Below, in pieces: positions 43,200 to 51,288 of a stretch of 51,310 nt of DNA (the stretch's first letter is position 1; every line of letters starts with the position of its first letter). A program made the position numbers and the translations under genes. The stretch covers positions 1 to 51,310 of the forward strand of contig SIBR01000024.1 of NCBI GenBank assembly GCA_009695065.1, given 5' to 3'. A model generated the notes under the pieces. It was not told the origin of the DNA, searched no databases, and worked only from the letters and a program-made list of their open reading frames with translations. This DNA comes from Opitutus sp. Lineage in GTDB: Bacteria > Verrucomicrobiota > Verrucomicrobiae > Opitutales > Opitutaceae.

Positions 43200-44438
43200 A
43201 TGCCTACTCGACTCTTTCTCTTCCTTTTTGGCGCCGCGTGCGCCACCGCCCAAACCGCTCCCCTCACCCTCGACGACGCCATTCGCGTCGCGTGGGCGAA
43301 CGATCCCTCCGTCGCCGCCTTGGCGCTGACGCCCGAGCTGGCGCTCGCCCGCGAGGAGCAGGCCGGCATCCGGCCGAATCCCGAAGTGGAGTTTCGCGGA
43401 GCCGTCCCGGCGAAGGGTGACAGCGAATGGGCCGTTGGCGTCGGCCTCAATCAGCGGCTGCCGCGACGTGATCGAATCGAACAAGCCCGCGCTCTCGCGC
43501 GCCTGGGCGGAGCGACCGCTGAGCTGCACCTGCGGGAGCAGCGCCGCCACGTCGCCGGCGAAGTGCGGCGCCTGTATTACGAAGCTGCCATTCAGCTGAC
43601 CCGTCGCGACATCGCTCGGCGAACCGCGGCGGTGCAGCGCGAATGGCGTGCGTCGCTCGAAAAACGGCGCGCCGCTGGTGAGATCGCCACGACCGACATC
43701 GACTTTCTCGCCTTTGAAGTGACCCGCGCGGAGCAAGCGCTCGCCTTTGCCGACGCGGACCTCGCCGCCATCACCCAGAAGCTGCGCGGACGGCTGCGAT
43801 TGCCGGCCGATGCTCCACTCACTATCAGCGCGGACCTCGACGCCATTCTCTCCCGCCCAATTCCGGGGGACTCCGCCGCAGTCGAAAATTCACGCCCAGC
43901 GCTCGCGCTCGCGGCGCACAATATCCGCGTCGCCGAAGCCGCACTCGCGCTCGCCCGCACCGAGTCCCGGGGTGATTGGACGGTGGGCGGAGGCGTCGAC
44001 TTCGAGCGGCGCGCGAACGATTTCACGCGCAAACTCGAGAACGAGCCGCGCCTCAGCGTGAGCGCGTCGGTGCCGTGGCCGCGTGGCGTAGCCAATCGCG
44101 GCGACATTCGCGAGAAACAGGCGGCGGCAAGAATCGCCGAAGCCGAACTCGCTGCGCTCCGCAATGAGCTGAGCGCCGAAATCGGCGCCGCATCCGCGAC
44201 CGCGCGGGCGCTCCAGCCGGTGCTCACGGCCCACAGAGCCTCGCTCACGCCCGGCACGGCAATTCCCGAATCCCTGCGCGCGGCCTATGAGCGGGGAGAA
44301 GTCACGAGCCTCCAGCTCGTTCAAGCCCGCCAACAGCGCTTCGCGCTCGAAAGCGATTTTCTAAACGCTGCGGCGCGCTACGCCACGGCACTCGCCGAAG
44401 CGGAGACCGCTGCGGGCGTCGTTCCCGCCCAACCCTGA
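43200..44438 (+). CDS. TolC-family outer membrane channel of an RND metal-efflux system (CzcC-like)
   Basis: From the ATG at 43200 (412 residues) a short signal peptide (RLFLFLFGAACATAQ) precedes an OEP-type fold beginning LTLDDAIRVAWANDPSVAAL. Repeating helical segments (RDIARRTAAVQREWRASLEK, ALALARTESRGDWTVGGGVD) end with SLQLVQARQQRFALESDFLN. It forms the outer-membrane duct of the tripartite pump encoded by the next two genes (14-base gap, then 9-base gap). It is shorter than the unlinked TolC-family protein at 23716. Confidence 0.85.
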   Translation: MPTRLFLFLFGAACATAQTAPLTLDDAIRVAWANDPSVAALALTPELALAREEQAGIRPNPEVEFRGAVPAKGDSEWAVGVGLNQRLPRRDRIEQARALARLGGATAELHLREQRRHVAGEVRRLYYEAAIQLTRRDIARRTAAVQREWRASLEKRRAAGEIATTDIDFLAFEVTRAEQALAFADADLAAITQKLRGRLRLPADAPLTISADLDAILSRPIPGDSAAVENSRPALALAAHNIRVAEAALALARTESRGDWTVGGGVDFERRANDFTRKLENEPRLSVSASVPWPRGVANRGDIREKQAAARIAEAELAALRNELSAEIGAASATARALQPVLTAHRASLTPGTAIPESLRAAYERGEVTSLQLVQARQQRFALESDFLNAAARYATALAEAETAAGVVPAQP

Positions 44439-44452
44439 ACCTATCCCGCTTT

Positions 44453-45439
44453 ATGAAACGCCTCTTTCCTCTCTTCCTTTCCGCCGCGGTTTACGCCAGC
44501 GCTCAGGAGCACAAGCACCCGCACGACGATGCGCCCGGCACGCAGGCCGTGACCGCCCAGAGCGGTCCCGTGCGACTCACCAAGATGATGGTGGACAATC
44601 TCGGGCTGGAAACGGCTGAGGTTGAACTTAAACCGATGGAGAAGACCTTTCCGGCGCTCGCCTCCGTCGATCCCGAGCCCGGCAAGGTTGCGGCCATCGC
44701 GTCCCGCGTCGCGGGCCGTGTGACCAAGCTCACGGTCCATGATGGCCAGCAGGTGAAGGCGGGTGAAGTTCTCCTGGAAGTCGAATCCCGCGTCGTGGCC
44801 GATCCGCCCCCTCGGGTAACGTTCAAGGCCCCGATGGATGGCGTGATACTCGAGACGAACGTCGTGCTCGGCGGCACGGTCGAGCCGGACAAAAACCTCA
44901 TCACGATCATCGATCTTTCCGAGGTCGACGTGGTCGCGCAGGTGTTCGAGGCGCAGATTGGCGCAGTGAAGATCGGGCAGACGGTGCGCATCAAGGCACT
45001 CGCATTTCCCGATCTCACGTTCACGGGCAAGGTGAAGACGACCGCGGCGAGCCTGAGCCGCGACAGTGGAACGCTGCGCGTGTTCGTGCACACGGAGAAC
45101 CCCGAGGGCAAACTGCTTCCCGGCATGCGCGCGCAGCTCGCGTTCGTCACCGAAGAAACCGAGGCCGCGGTCGTCGTGCCGCGCGCCGCAGTGCTCGGCG
45201 AGGCTGGGGATCTCTTTGTTTACCGGCAGATCATGACCGCGCCGTTTGCGTATGAGCGCACACCCGTCGTCGTCGGGATGCGCGACGACCGGTTCATCGA
45301 GATCATCGAGGGCGTATTGCCCGGCGACCGCGTCGTCACGCGCGGAAACTATCAACTCCAATATGTGAGCGGTGGCGGTGGCGCACAGAAGATCGAGGAC
45401 GATCACGGTCACTCGCACGGGGCGGACGGAAAGCACTGA
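44453..45439 (+). CDS. RND efflux periplasmic adaptor (CzcB-like, His-rich termini)
   Basis: The 328-residue protein has a signal peptide (FPLFLSAAVYASAQ), immediately followed by a His-rich segment (EHKHPHDDAP). The membrane-fusion core has IASRVAGRVTKLTVHDGQQV, FKAPMDGVILETNVVLGGTV and VDVVAQVFEAQIGAVKIGQT. VVPRAAVLGEAGDLFVYRQ precedes the C-terminus, and a second His-rich tail (DDHGHSHGADGKH) ends the protein. The paired His-rich ends suggest metal binding by the adaptor. It links the CzcA-like pump to the CzcC-like channel. Confidence 0.88.
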   Translation: MKRLFPLFLSAAVYASAQEHKHPHDDAPGTQAVTAQSGPVRLTKMMVDNLGLETAEVELKPMEKTFPALASVDPEPGKVAAIASRVAGRVTKLTVHDGQQVKAGEVLLEVESRVVADPPPRVTFKAPMDGVILETNVVLGGTVEPDKNLITIIDLSEVDVVAQVFEAQIGAVKIGQTVRIKALAFPDLTFTGKVKTTAASLSRDSGTLRVFVHTENPEGKLLPGMRAQLAFVTEETEAAVVVPRAAVLGEAGDLFVYRQIMTAPFAYERTPVVVGMRDDRFIEIIEGVLPGDRVVTRGNYQLQYVSGGGGAQKIEDDHGHSHGADGKH

Positions 45440-45448
45440 GGACGAACC

Positions 45449-48400
45449 ATGCTCACCCGACTCATAGCCTTCTCGCTCCGCAACCGGCTCTTCGTCGTCG
45501 CCGCTGCCGCGCTGGTGCTCGTGTACGGCGGCTTCATCGCGCTGCGGTTGCCGGTCGATGTGTTTCCCGATCTCAACCGCCCGACCGTCACCCTGATGAC
45601 CGAGGCCCCCGGTCTCGCGCCGGAGGAAGTCGAAACGCTCGTATCTTTGCCGCTCGAAACGGCGCTTAACGGTGCGCCCGGTGTCGTCCGCGTGCGTGCG
45701 ACGTGCAGCGTCGGCCTGTCGATCGTTTATGTGGAGTTCGACTGGGGCCAGGACATCTATCGAGCGCGACAGCTCGTGCAGGAACGAATCGCGCTCGCCG
45801 AAGCCAAGCTCCCGGCGGGCACGGAAGTTCACATGGGACCGATCTCCTCGATCATGGGCGAGATTCTGCTCATCGGGCTTTCCTCCGCGGACGGGAAAAC
45901 CGCGCCGATGGATCTGCGCACGGTCGCCGACTGGCAGCTCAGTCCCCGTCTGCTGACGATTCCAGGAATCTCGCAGGTTATCGTGATCGGCGGCGGTCGT
46001 AAACAAGTGCAGGTGCGCGCTGTGCCCGAACGCATGGCGGTGCACGGCGTCACGTTTGACGAGGTCAACGCTGCGGCTGAGCGCGCCCAAGGCAGCACCG
46101 GCGGCGGTTTCATCGCGAGCGGCGCGCGCGAAGTGCTGGTGCGCAATCTCGGTCGCACGTCCGACCCGCAGGAAATCGGTGCCACCGTGGTGAAGTATCG
46201 CGCGAACCTGCCGATCTTCCTGCGCGATGTCGCGGACGTACAGTTCGGCATCCAGCCGATGCGGGGGAACGCCGGTGTCGCCGGCCGGCCGGCGGTCATC
46301 CTCGGGGTGCAGAAACAACCGGGCGCGGATACGACCGTCCTGACGCGCCGCGTCGAAGCGGCGCTCGCGGAAATCCGGCCGTCGCTGCCGGCTGACGCGC
46401 GCATCGATGTTCTATTCCGCCAGGCCACGTTCATTCAGAGCGCGATTACGAACGTGCAGGAGGCGATTCGCGACGGCGCGATCATGGTCGTCATCGTTCT
46501 CTTTCTCTTCCTCCTGAATTTCCGGACGACGCTCATCACGCTGACCGCGATTCCGCTGAGCTTCGCGGTCGCGGCGCTGGTTTTTCACTGGTTCAAGATT
46601 TCGATCAACACGATGACGCTCGGCGGCCTCGCGGTCGCGGTCGGCATGGTGGTCGATGACGCCATCGTCGATGTGGAGAACGTCTACCGTCGTTTGCGCG
46701 AGAACTTTCACGCGCCGAATCCACGGCCGGTGCTGCGGGTGATCGCGGACGCGTCGGGCGAAGTGCGAAACTCGATCCTGTTCGCGACGCTCGTGATCGT
46801 GCTGGTGTTCATGCCGCTCTTCGCGCTGAGCGGAATCGAAGGCCGGCTCTTCGCGCCAATCGGTATTGCGACCATCGTGGCGATGCTCGCGTCGTTCGTC
46901 GTTTCGCTGACGGTCATTCCCGTCCTCTGTTCGTATCTCCTCCCGCGCATGAAGCGGATGAAGGAAGAACGCGACGGCTGGCTCGTGCGGGTGCTCAAGC
47001 GCGGCGACGAGAAGTTCATACTCGGTCCAGCCCTGCGGCATCCGTGGGCGGTCATCGTCGTCGCGCTGCTGCTGGTCGGCGGCAGCGTCGCGCTGTATCC
47101 AATGATGGGGCGCGCCTTCCTGCCCGAATTCAACGAGGGCACCGCGACGATCACGCTCGCGATGGCGCCGGGCACGTCGCTCGAGGAAAGCGATCGCATG
47201 GGTCGCGTTGCGGAAAAAATCCTGCTGACGATTCCGGAGATCAAGCTGACGGGCCGTCGCACCGGGCGCGCCGAACTCGACGAGCACGCCGAGGGCGTGC
47301 ATCGCTCTGAGCTCGACGTCGATCTCGCTGCGAGTGCGCGCAGTCGCGCGGAGATTCTTCACGACATCCGCGAGAAACTCGCGGAAATTCCCGGCATGGT
47401 GGTCAGTGTTGGCCAACCGATTTCTCATCGGCTGGACCATATGCTCTCGGGGGTGCAGGCCGCGATTGCCGTGAAAATCTACGGCCCCGATCTCGCGACG
47501 CTCCGTCGACACGCCGCGCAGGTCGAGGCCGTCATGCGGGGCGTTCCGGGCGTCGTCGATTTGCAGGTGGAGAAACAGGTGCTGATCCCCCAGGTGAAGA
47601 TTCAGGTGAACCGCGAGCACGCGGCGCTCTACGGTCTCCAGCCCGGCGAACTAGCGATGCGACTTGAAGCCGGACTCAACGGCCGCGTGGTTGGCCAGGT
47701 GCTTGAGGGCACGCGCACCCTCGATCTCGTGGTGCGTTTTTCCGATGCGGCGCGCGCCGACCCGGATCGGCTGCGCGAACTGCTCGTCGACACGCCGTCC
47801 GGCGGTCGCGTGCCTCTTTCCATGATCGCGGAGGTGCTCGAAAGCCAGGGGCCGAACGCCATCAGTCGCGAAGACGCCATGCGCCGCATCGTGATTTCCG
47901 CGAACACGGCCGAGCGCGATCTCGTTTCCATCGTCGCGCAAATTCAGCGCGAGCTGCCGGCGAAAGTTCCAATGGGGAGCGGCTACTTCGTCAGCTACGA
48001 AGGACAATTCCAGAGCCAGCGGCAGGCGTCGCGGCTCATCACGATCCTCTCCGGGCTCACGTTGGTCGTGGTGTTCCTGCTCCTCTATGCGCACTTCCAT
48101 TCCGGGATCATCGTCGCACAGGTGCTCATCAACGGTCCGCTCGCGTTCGTCGGTGCGCTCGTCCTGACCTATCTTCTTATCGGCACCGTAACCGTGGCGA
48201 CGCTTGTCGGCATGATCACGCTGGCTGGCATTGCCACGCGCAACACGATCATGATGATCTCGCACTACCTCCATCTGATGGAGGTGGAGGGCGAGACCTT
48301 CAGCGAAAAGATGATCATCCGCGGTTCGTTGGAACGGCTCGTACCCGTCACGATGACGGCGCTCACGGCCGGGCTCGCGCTCATTCCGCTCGTGCTCTCC

Positions 48401-48619
48401 GCACACGAACCCGGGAAGGAAATTCTGTATCCGGTCGCCGTGGTGATTCTCGGCGGTCTGGTCAGCTCCACGCTGCTCGACATGGCGGTGACCCCCGCTG
48501 TGTTTTTCAAGTTCGGCCGCCGGGCGGCGGAACGCGCGCTCGAAAATGCGCGCCGCGATCCGCTCGGAGAGGCACCAGCTCCCGCCTTTGTTCAACCCGC
48601 AACCCAAACCACTCGATAA
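45449..48619 (+). CDS. RND-family heavy-metal efflux pump (CzcA/CusA-like)
   Basis: The 1056-residue inner-membrane proton antiporter opens RLIAFSLRNRLFVVAAAALV, then LPVDVFPDLNRPTVTLMTEA. The full RND layout of two sets of membrane helices and two large periplasmic loops is present. The fourth helix, which carries proton-relay and substrate-class residues, reads LAVAVGMVVDDAIVDVENVY. This keeps the D-x-x-x-D and E-N pattern of metal pumps but differs from the well-known CzcA (DGAVIIVEN) and CusA signatures, so the ion is not assigned. Later segments include RAFLPEFNEGTATITLAMAP and VTVATLVGMITLAGIATRNT. It forms one operon with its adaptor and channel. Confidence 0.92.
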   Translation: MLTRLIAFSLRNRLFVVAAAALVLVYGGFIALRLPVDVFPDLNRPTVTLMTEAPGLAPEEVETLVSLPLETALNGAPGVVRVRATCSVGLSIVYVEFDWGQDIYRARQLVQERIALAEAKLPAGTEVHMGPISSIMGEILLIGLSSADGKTAPMDLRTVADWQLSPRLLTIPGISQVIVIGGGRKQVQVRAVPERMAVHGVTFDEVNAAAERAQGSTGGGFIASGAREVLVRNLGRTSDPQEIGATVVKYRANLPIFLRDVADVQFGIQPMRGNAGVAGRPAVILGVQKQPGADTTVLTRRVEAALAEIRPSLPADARIDVLFRQATFIQSAITNVQEAIRDGAIMVVIVLFLFLLNFRTTLITLTAIPLSFAVAALVFHWFKISINTMTLGGLAVAVGMVVDDAIVDVENVYRRLRENFHAPNPRPVLRVIADASGEVRNSILFATLVIVLVFMPLFALSGIEGRLFAPIGIATIVAMLASFVVSLTVIPVLCSYLLPRMKRMKEERDGWLVRVLKRGDEKFILGPALRHPWAVIVVALLLVGGSVALYPMMGRAFLPEFNEGTATITLAMAPGTSLEESDRMGRVAEKILLTIPEIKLTGRRTGRAELDEHAEGVHRSELDVDLAASARSRAEILHDIREKLAEIPGMVVSVGQPISHRLDHMLSGVQAAIAVKIYGPDLATLRRHAAQVEAVMRGVPGVVDLQVEKQVLIPQVKIQVNREHAALYGLQPGELAMRLEAGLNGRVVGQVLEGTRTLDLVVRFSDAARADPDRLRELLVDTPSGGRVPLSMIAEVLESQGPNAISREDAMRRIVISANTAERDLVSIVAQIQRELPAKVPMGSGYFVSYEGQFQSQRQASRLITILSGLTLVVVFLLLYAHFHSGIIVAQVLINGPLAFVGALVLTYLLIGTVTVATLVGMITLAGIATRNTIMMISHYLHLMEVEGETFSEKMIIRGSLERLVPVTMTALTAGLALIPLVLSAHEPGKEILYPVAVVILGGLVSSTLLDMAVTPAVFFKFGRRAAERALENARRDPLGEAPAPAFVQPATQTTR

Positions 48620-48627
48620 CAGCTCCC

Positions 48628-49158
48628 ATGAAAATCCATCGCATGCTCGCCCCGTTGTTCGCATTCACCGCCGCCTCTCTCGCGTTGAGCATGCAAGCGG
48701 CCGAGGAAAGGAAAGCCAAGGCTCCGGAGTGGGCGGAACTCTTCGGCGGCGCTTCGCTGCCGGTCGTCTGGCAAAGTGCTTCCGCCGCCAGCGAGAAGAT
48801 CGACGCGGCGCTCGCCGCGAAACAGCTCGATGGTGTCGCCGGCTGGGCGGAAACCATCCACCTCGCTTCGCACGCGCTGGAGGAGCAGGTGAAGGTGGTC
48901 GACACCGAGCGCGCCAGGCGACTCAAGGCTGCGTTCGAGCAGGCCGCGAAAATCGCGGACGACGTCATCAACGCCGCGAAGCACAACGAAGCGGACCAGG
49001 CCGCGGACGCGCAGCGCCGCCTCAAGTCCGCGCTCGCACTCGCGAAGTCGCGTATGCCGAAGGAAATCCTCGATGCGCCGAAGCAGGAAGTGCGTTTTGC
49101 GAAATCCGCTGGACACGCGCCCGACGAGAAAGGCGACCATGTTCAAAAGAAGAAATAG
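48628..49158 (+). CDS. Small exported helical protein of the metal-efflux operon
   Basis: The 176-residue protein has a signal peptide (LAPLFAFTAASLALSMQAA) and a mature part dominated by Ala/Lys/Glu-rich helices (EKIDAALAAKQLDGVAGWAE, ARRLKAAFEQAAKIADDVIN). The tail is basic (KGDHVQKKK). No heme or metal motif is present; the helical-bundle look resembles small periplasmic metal-associated proteins, but no family is recognised. It follows the pump gene by eight bases, so it is very probably part of the operon and may sense or buffer the exported ion in the periplasm. Confidence 0.7.
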   Translation: MKIHRMLAPLFAFTAASLALSMQAAEERKAKAPEWAELFGGASLPVVWQSASAASEKIDAALAAKQLDGVAGWAETIHLASHALEEQVKVVDTERARRLKAAFEQAAKIADDVINAAKHNEADQAADAQRRLKSALALAKSRMPKEILDAPKQEVRFAKSAGHAPDEKGDHVQKKK

Positions 49159-49462
49159 CCTCGCGCGACATCTTGGATTTGGCGTGCTCTTGGGTGTGGC
49201 GGCCGGAATGTTCACGGGCTGTACTTACATGCCCCGCCGCGCCACGTCGTTTCGGCCACCAGCGCGAACGGGAACGAAACGCATGAAACGCAAATTCCGC
49301 TGGCAACCGCCTTTGCGCTGGCGTCTGCCACTTGCCGCTTTGACCGATCAATTTCGCCCCTCTGGGAAACCCTGCACAACTACCACGGTTCATCTCTTCA
49401 TCCGTCCAGTGCAGCCAGGTGGGCAATATCCGCCTTCGTTCAGCCCGCTTATTTGTCCGTGA
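49139..49462 (+). CDS. Putative small lipoprotein at the end of the efflux operon, 3' end doubtful
   Basis: The ATG at 49139 lies inside the previous gene, giving a 20-base overlap that points to coupling. The first 30 residues form a lipoprotein signal (LGFGVLLGVAAGMFTGC, lipobox FTGC) followed by TYMPRRATSFRPPARTGTK. The remaining basic, Trp/Pro/Thr-rich part does not look like a conserved domain. It ends opposite the truncated sigma-factor gene, so the true 3' end may have been lost in a rearrangement. Function unknown. Confidence 0.45.
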   Translation: MFKRRNSLARHLGFGVLLGVAAGMFTGCTYMPRRATSFRPPARTGTKRMKRKFRWQPPLRWRLPLAALTDQFRPSGKPCTTTTVHLFIRPVQPGGQYPPSFSPLICP

Positions 49463-49734
49463 TCGGTGACGGCGATGCGATAGAGCCACGTGGAGAACTT
49501 GCTGCGATTTTCGAAACCGCCGAGATGCGTCACCGCCTTGAGCAGGATTTCCTGCGTGGCATCTTCCGCCACCTCCCGCCGCCAGACCATCCGGAGCGCA
49601 AGATTGAAGATCCACGGCTGGTGGTGACGGAGCAAAGTATCGAGGGACGGGAGATTGCCGGCCTTCGCCGCGGCGACGAGTTCGGCGTCGGGGACATCGA
49701 GGGCGACCAGAGGATCGCGAGCGGCGGCATCGCG
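49390..49734 (-). pseudogene. Truncated ECF sigma-70 factor (region 2 only)
   Basis: In one minus-strand frame the sequence reads DVPDAELVAAAKAGNLPSLD, LLRHHQPWIFNLALRMVWRR, EVAEDATQEILLKAVTHLGG and FENRSKFSTWLYRIAV. This is sigma region 2 with the usual core-binding and -10-recognition helices. After IAV (near 49468) similarity ends and the frame runs into unrelated sequence to 49390; region 4 is absent. No ATG, GTG or TTG start is available in frame before a TGA at 49735 (CTG at 49710 is the nearest candidate). The gene therefore seems broken at both ends, and it marks a junction next to the metal-efflux block. Confidence 0.65.
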
Positions 49735-49817
49735 TCACGGGTTAGGGGATGAAGGTGTGGGCGGCAAGCCATCCGGCCGGCCCCAACTCACGGGTTGGCC
49801 GGCGCGGCGCCGGGAAA

Positions 49818-50194
49818 TCACTCCGGGTGCAGATCGCCCTGGCGGCCCAGATAGACGACGCGCTTGCCGCGCAGGAACGCGAAGTAGCTTTGCACCCCGG
49901 CCTCCATCGCGCGGCGGGTGAAGTCGCGGTATTTCTGGCCGTGGCGCTGGCTGTCGAGGAGGTTCGCCTTCAGCCGGTCCGGCGCGAATTCCGGCGCCAC
50001 CGGGGGCATCCCTCGTAGGCGAGCGGAGTCCCCGCCACGGAGCCGTCGGCGCCATAGAAGGTTTGGCGCAGACCGACAAAATCGACGTGATAGTATTCGA
50101 CGCCGGCGCGGAGCAGGGCCCCAACGACCTCTGGAAAGACGACCGTGCCCGCGAGCACATGGAGAGCAGTTTCGTGAATGATTTTTGTGTCCAT
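49818..50194 (-). pseudogene. DUF1398-family protein, frameshifted
   Basis: The gene begins at 50194 with MDTKIIHETALHVLAGTVVF, PEVVGALLRAGVEYYHVDFV and YGADGSVAGTPLAYEG. It is then out of frame. In the neighbouring frame it continues MPPVAPEFAPDRLKANLLDS, YRDFTRRAMEAGVQSYFAFL and GKRVVYLGRQGDLHPE to the stop at 49818. Adding one base to the C run at 50010-50012 (plus strand) restores one protein of about 125 residues that fits DUF1398 in order and spacing. DUF1398 proteins are small cytoplasmic proteins of unknown function. Confidence 0.75.
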
Positions 50195-50322
50195 ACGCGG
50201 GGTTGGACAGTTCCGCTGCCCCTGCTGTGACAGAATTTCGCCAGGATGCGCGGCAAGCGCAGCTGAACCCTGCGGCGGGCGCTTACCTTGGGGCGGAGGA
50301 GTAGCGTGCCCGTTTCCGCCGC

Positions 50323-50784
50323 TTACTTCTTCTTGTAGACGGTCGCCGGATCGAAAACCCGTTGCGACGCGAACTGCAGTTTCAGGGAGGCCGGATCGTC
50401 GGCCTTCGCCCCGGAGGCGAGTTTGCGATAAAAACACGAACGATAGCCGTTGTGGCACGAGGCGCCGCCGACGTTTTCGACCTTCAACTGGATGACATCC
50501 TGATCGCAGTCGACGAGCAGCTCCTTCACGAGCTGGGCGTTGCCCGACTCCTCGCCCTTGATCCAAAGTTTGTTGCGCGAGCGGCTCCAGTAAGTGGCCT
50601 TGCCGCTCTTGAGGGTGTGGGCCAGCGCCTCGGCATTCATGAACGCGAACATCAAGACGTCGTTCGTGACGTGATCGGTCGTGATGCAGGGAATGAGGCC
50701 GTCCGGCCCAAACTTGGGCTGGAGCGTGGTGCCGAGTTCGATGTCGGCGGTCGTGGTTCGAGCGGGAAAAATGAAGGAGGACAT
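50323..50784 (-). CDS. hisI: Phosphoribosyl-AMP cyclohydrolase
   Basis: This enzyme opens the adenine ring of phosphoribosyl-AMP in the third step of histidine synthesis. The 153-residue protein has the family segments VLMFAFMNAEALAHTLKSG, ATYWSRSRNKLWIKGEESGN, the magnesium motif DCDQD (residues 92-96) and the zinc motif ASCHNGYRSCFYRKL (Cys 110, Cys 117). It is monofunctional, without a HisE domain. The C-terminal 30 residues are a Lys-rich extension. It follows the DUF971 gene by 58 bases. Confidence 0.95.
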   Translation of the reverse strand: MSSFIFPARTTTADIELGTTLQPKFGPDGLIPCITTDHVTNDVLMFAFMNAEALAHTLKSGKATYWSRSRNKLWIKGEESGNAQLVKELLVDCDQDVIQLKVENVGGASCHNGYRSCFYRKLASGAKADDPASLKLQFASQRVFDPATVYKKK

Positions 50785-50842
50785 GGCAAGAATTTAAGTT
50801 CGGCGGACGTGCCGCCAGGCCGTGACACCTTGCGCGGTGCGA

Positions 50843-51142
50843 TCAGGCGGTGGCGAGTTTTCGCAGGTAGTCGAAGCTGTAAAGTCCCGTGGTGTGCCCG
50901 TCGCTGAAATCGAAGCGCAGGGCGTAATTGCCCACGCGGTCCCAGCCGGTGACCTGTACCCCGGGAAACTGCTTGGGGCCGCCGCCGCCGTAGACGGTGC
51001 CGAAGATGTCCTGCTCGCCGCGATTCGAGGCGCTCGGCGAGGCGGCGCGAAGGCGTTCGAACCCCAGATAGGATTCCGTGCCGTCATCCCAGACGATGGC
51101 GACTTCGTTTCCGACGAGCTGAACGTTGACCGGCGCGTGCAT
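50843..51142 (-). CDS. DUF971 (gamma-butyrobetaine hydroxylase-like N-terminal) protein
   Basis: The 99-residue protein shows VQLVGNEVAIVWDDGTESYL at the start and the conserved VTGWDRVGNYALRFDFSDGH followed by GLYSFDYLRKLA. DUF971 occurs alone in many bacteria and as the N-terminal domain of gamma-butyrobetaine hydroxylase, and is linked to iron-sulfur or metal-binding functions; the role is not established. It differs from the common form by a Gly-rich insertion (GTVYGGGGPKQFPG) between its two halves. Confidence 0.85.
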   Translation of the reverse strand: MHAPVNVQLVGNEVAIVWDDGTESYLGFERLRAASPSASNRGEQDIFGTVYGGGGPKQFPGVQVTGWDRVGNYALRFDFSDGHTTGLYSFDYLRKLATA

Positions 51143-51240
51143 GTGAAGGTGCGAAAGGTCATGACCGGCCTCAACTTTTTGAGCCAGCCCGAGTGTTAGT
51201 CCGGGATGTTGTTATGGGTTGATCTATCGGTGGTCGTAGA

Positions 51241-51288
51241 AGCTGTCCCGACGGAGGGAGGCCGGAGGCCGACCGGAGTCGGGGCAGC
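51241..51288. repeat. Palindromic repeat, copy B
   Basis: The outer arms GCTGTCCCGAC (51242-51252) and GTCGGGGCAGC (51278-51288) form an imperfect stem, with inner arms rich in GGCC. Blocks CCCGACGGAGGGA and GACCGGAGTCGGG are shared with copy A at 94-149, whereas the outer arms differ. It lies in the intergenic region upstream of the DUF971 gene. Confidence 0.7.

Noticed and set aside
49022..49738. Minus-strand 238-residue frame covering the sigma-factor fragment
   Set aside because: It is Arg-rich and matches no family; the sigma similarity lies in another frame. Its basic stretch after 49480 might be the continuation of a frameshifted sigma factor, but this could not be supported.
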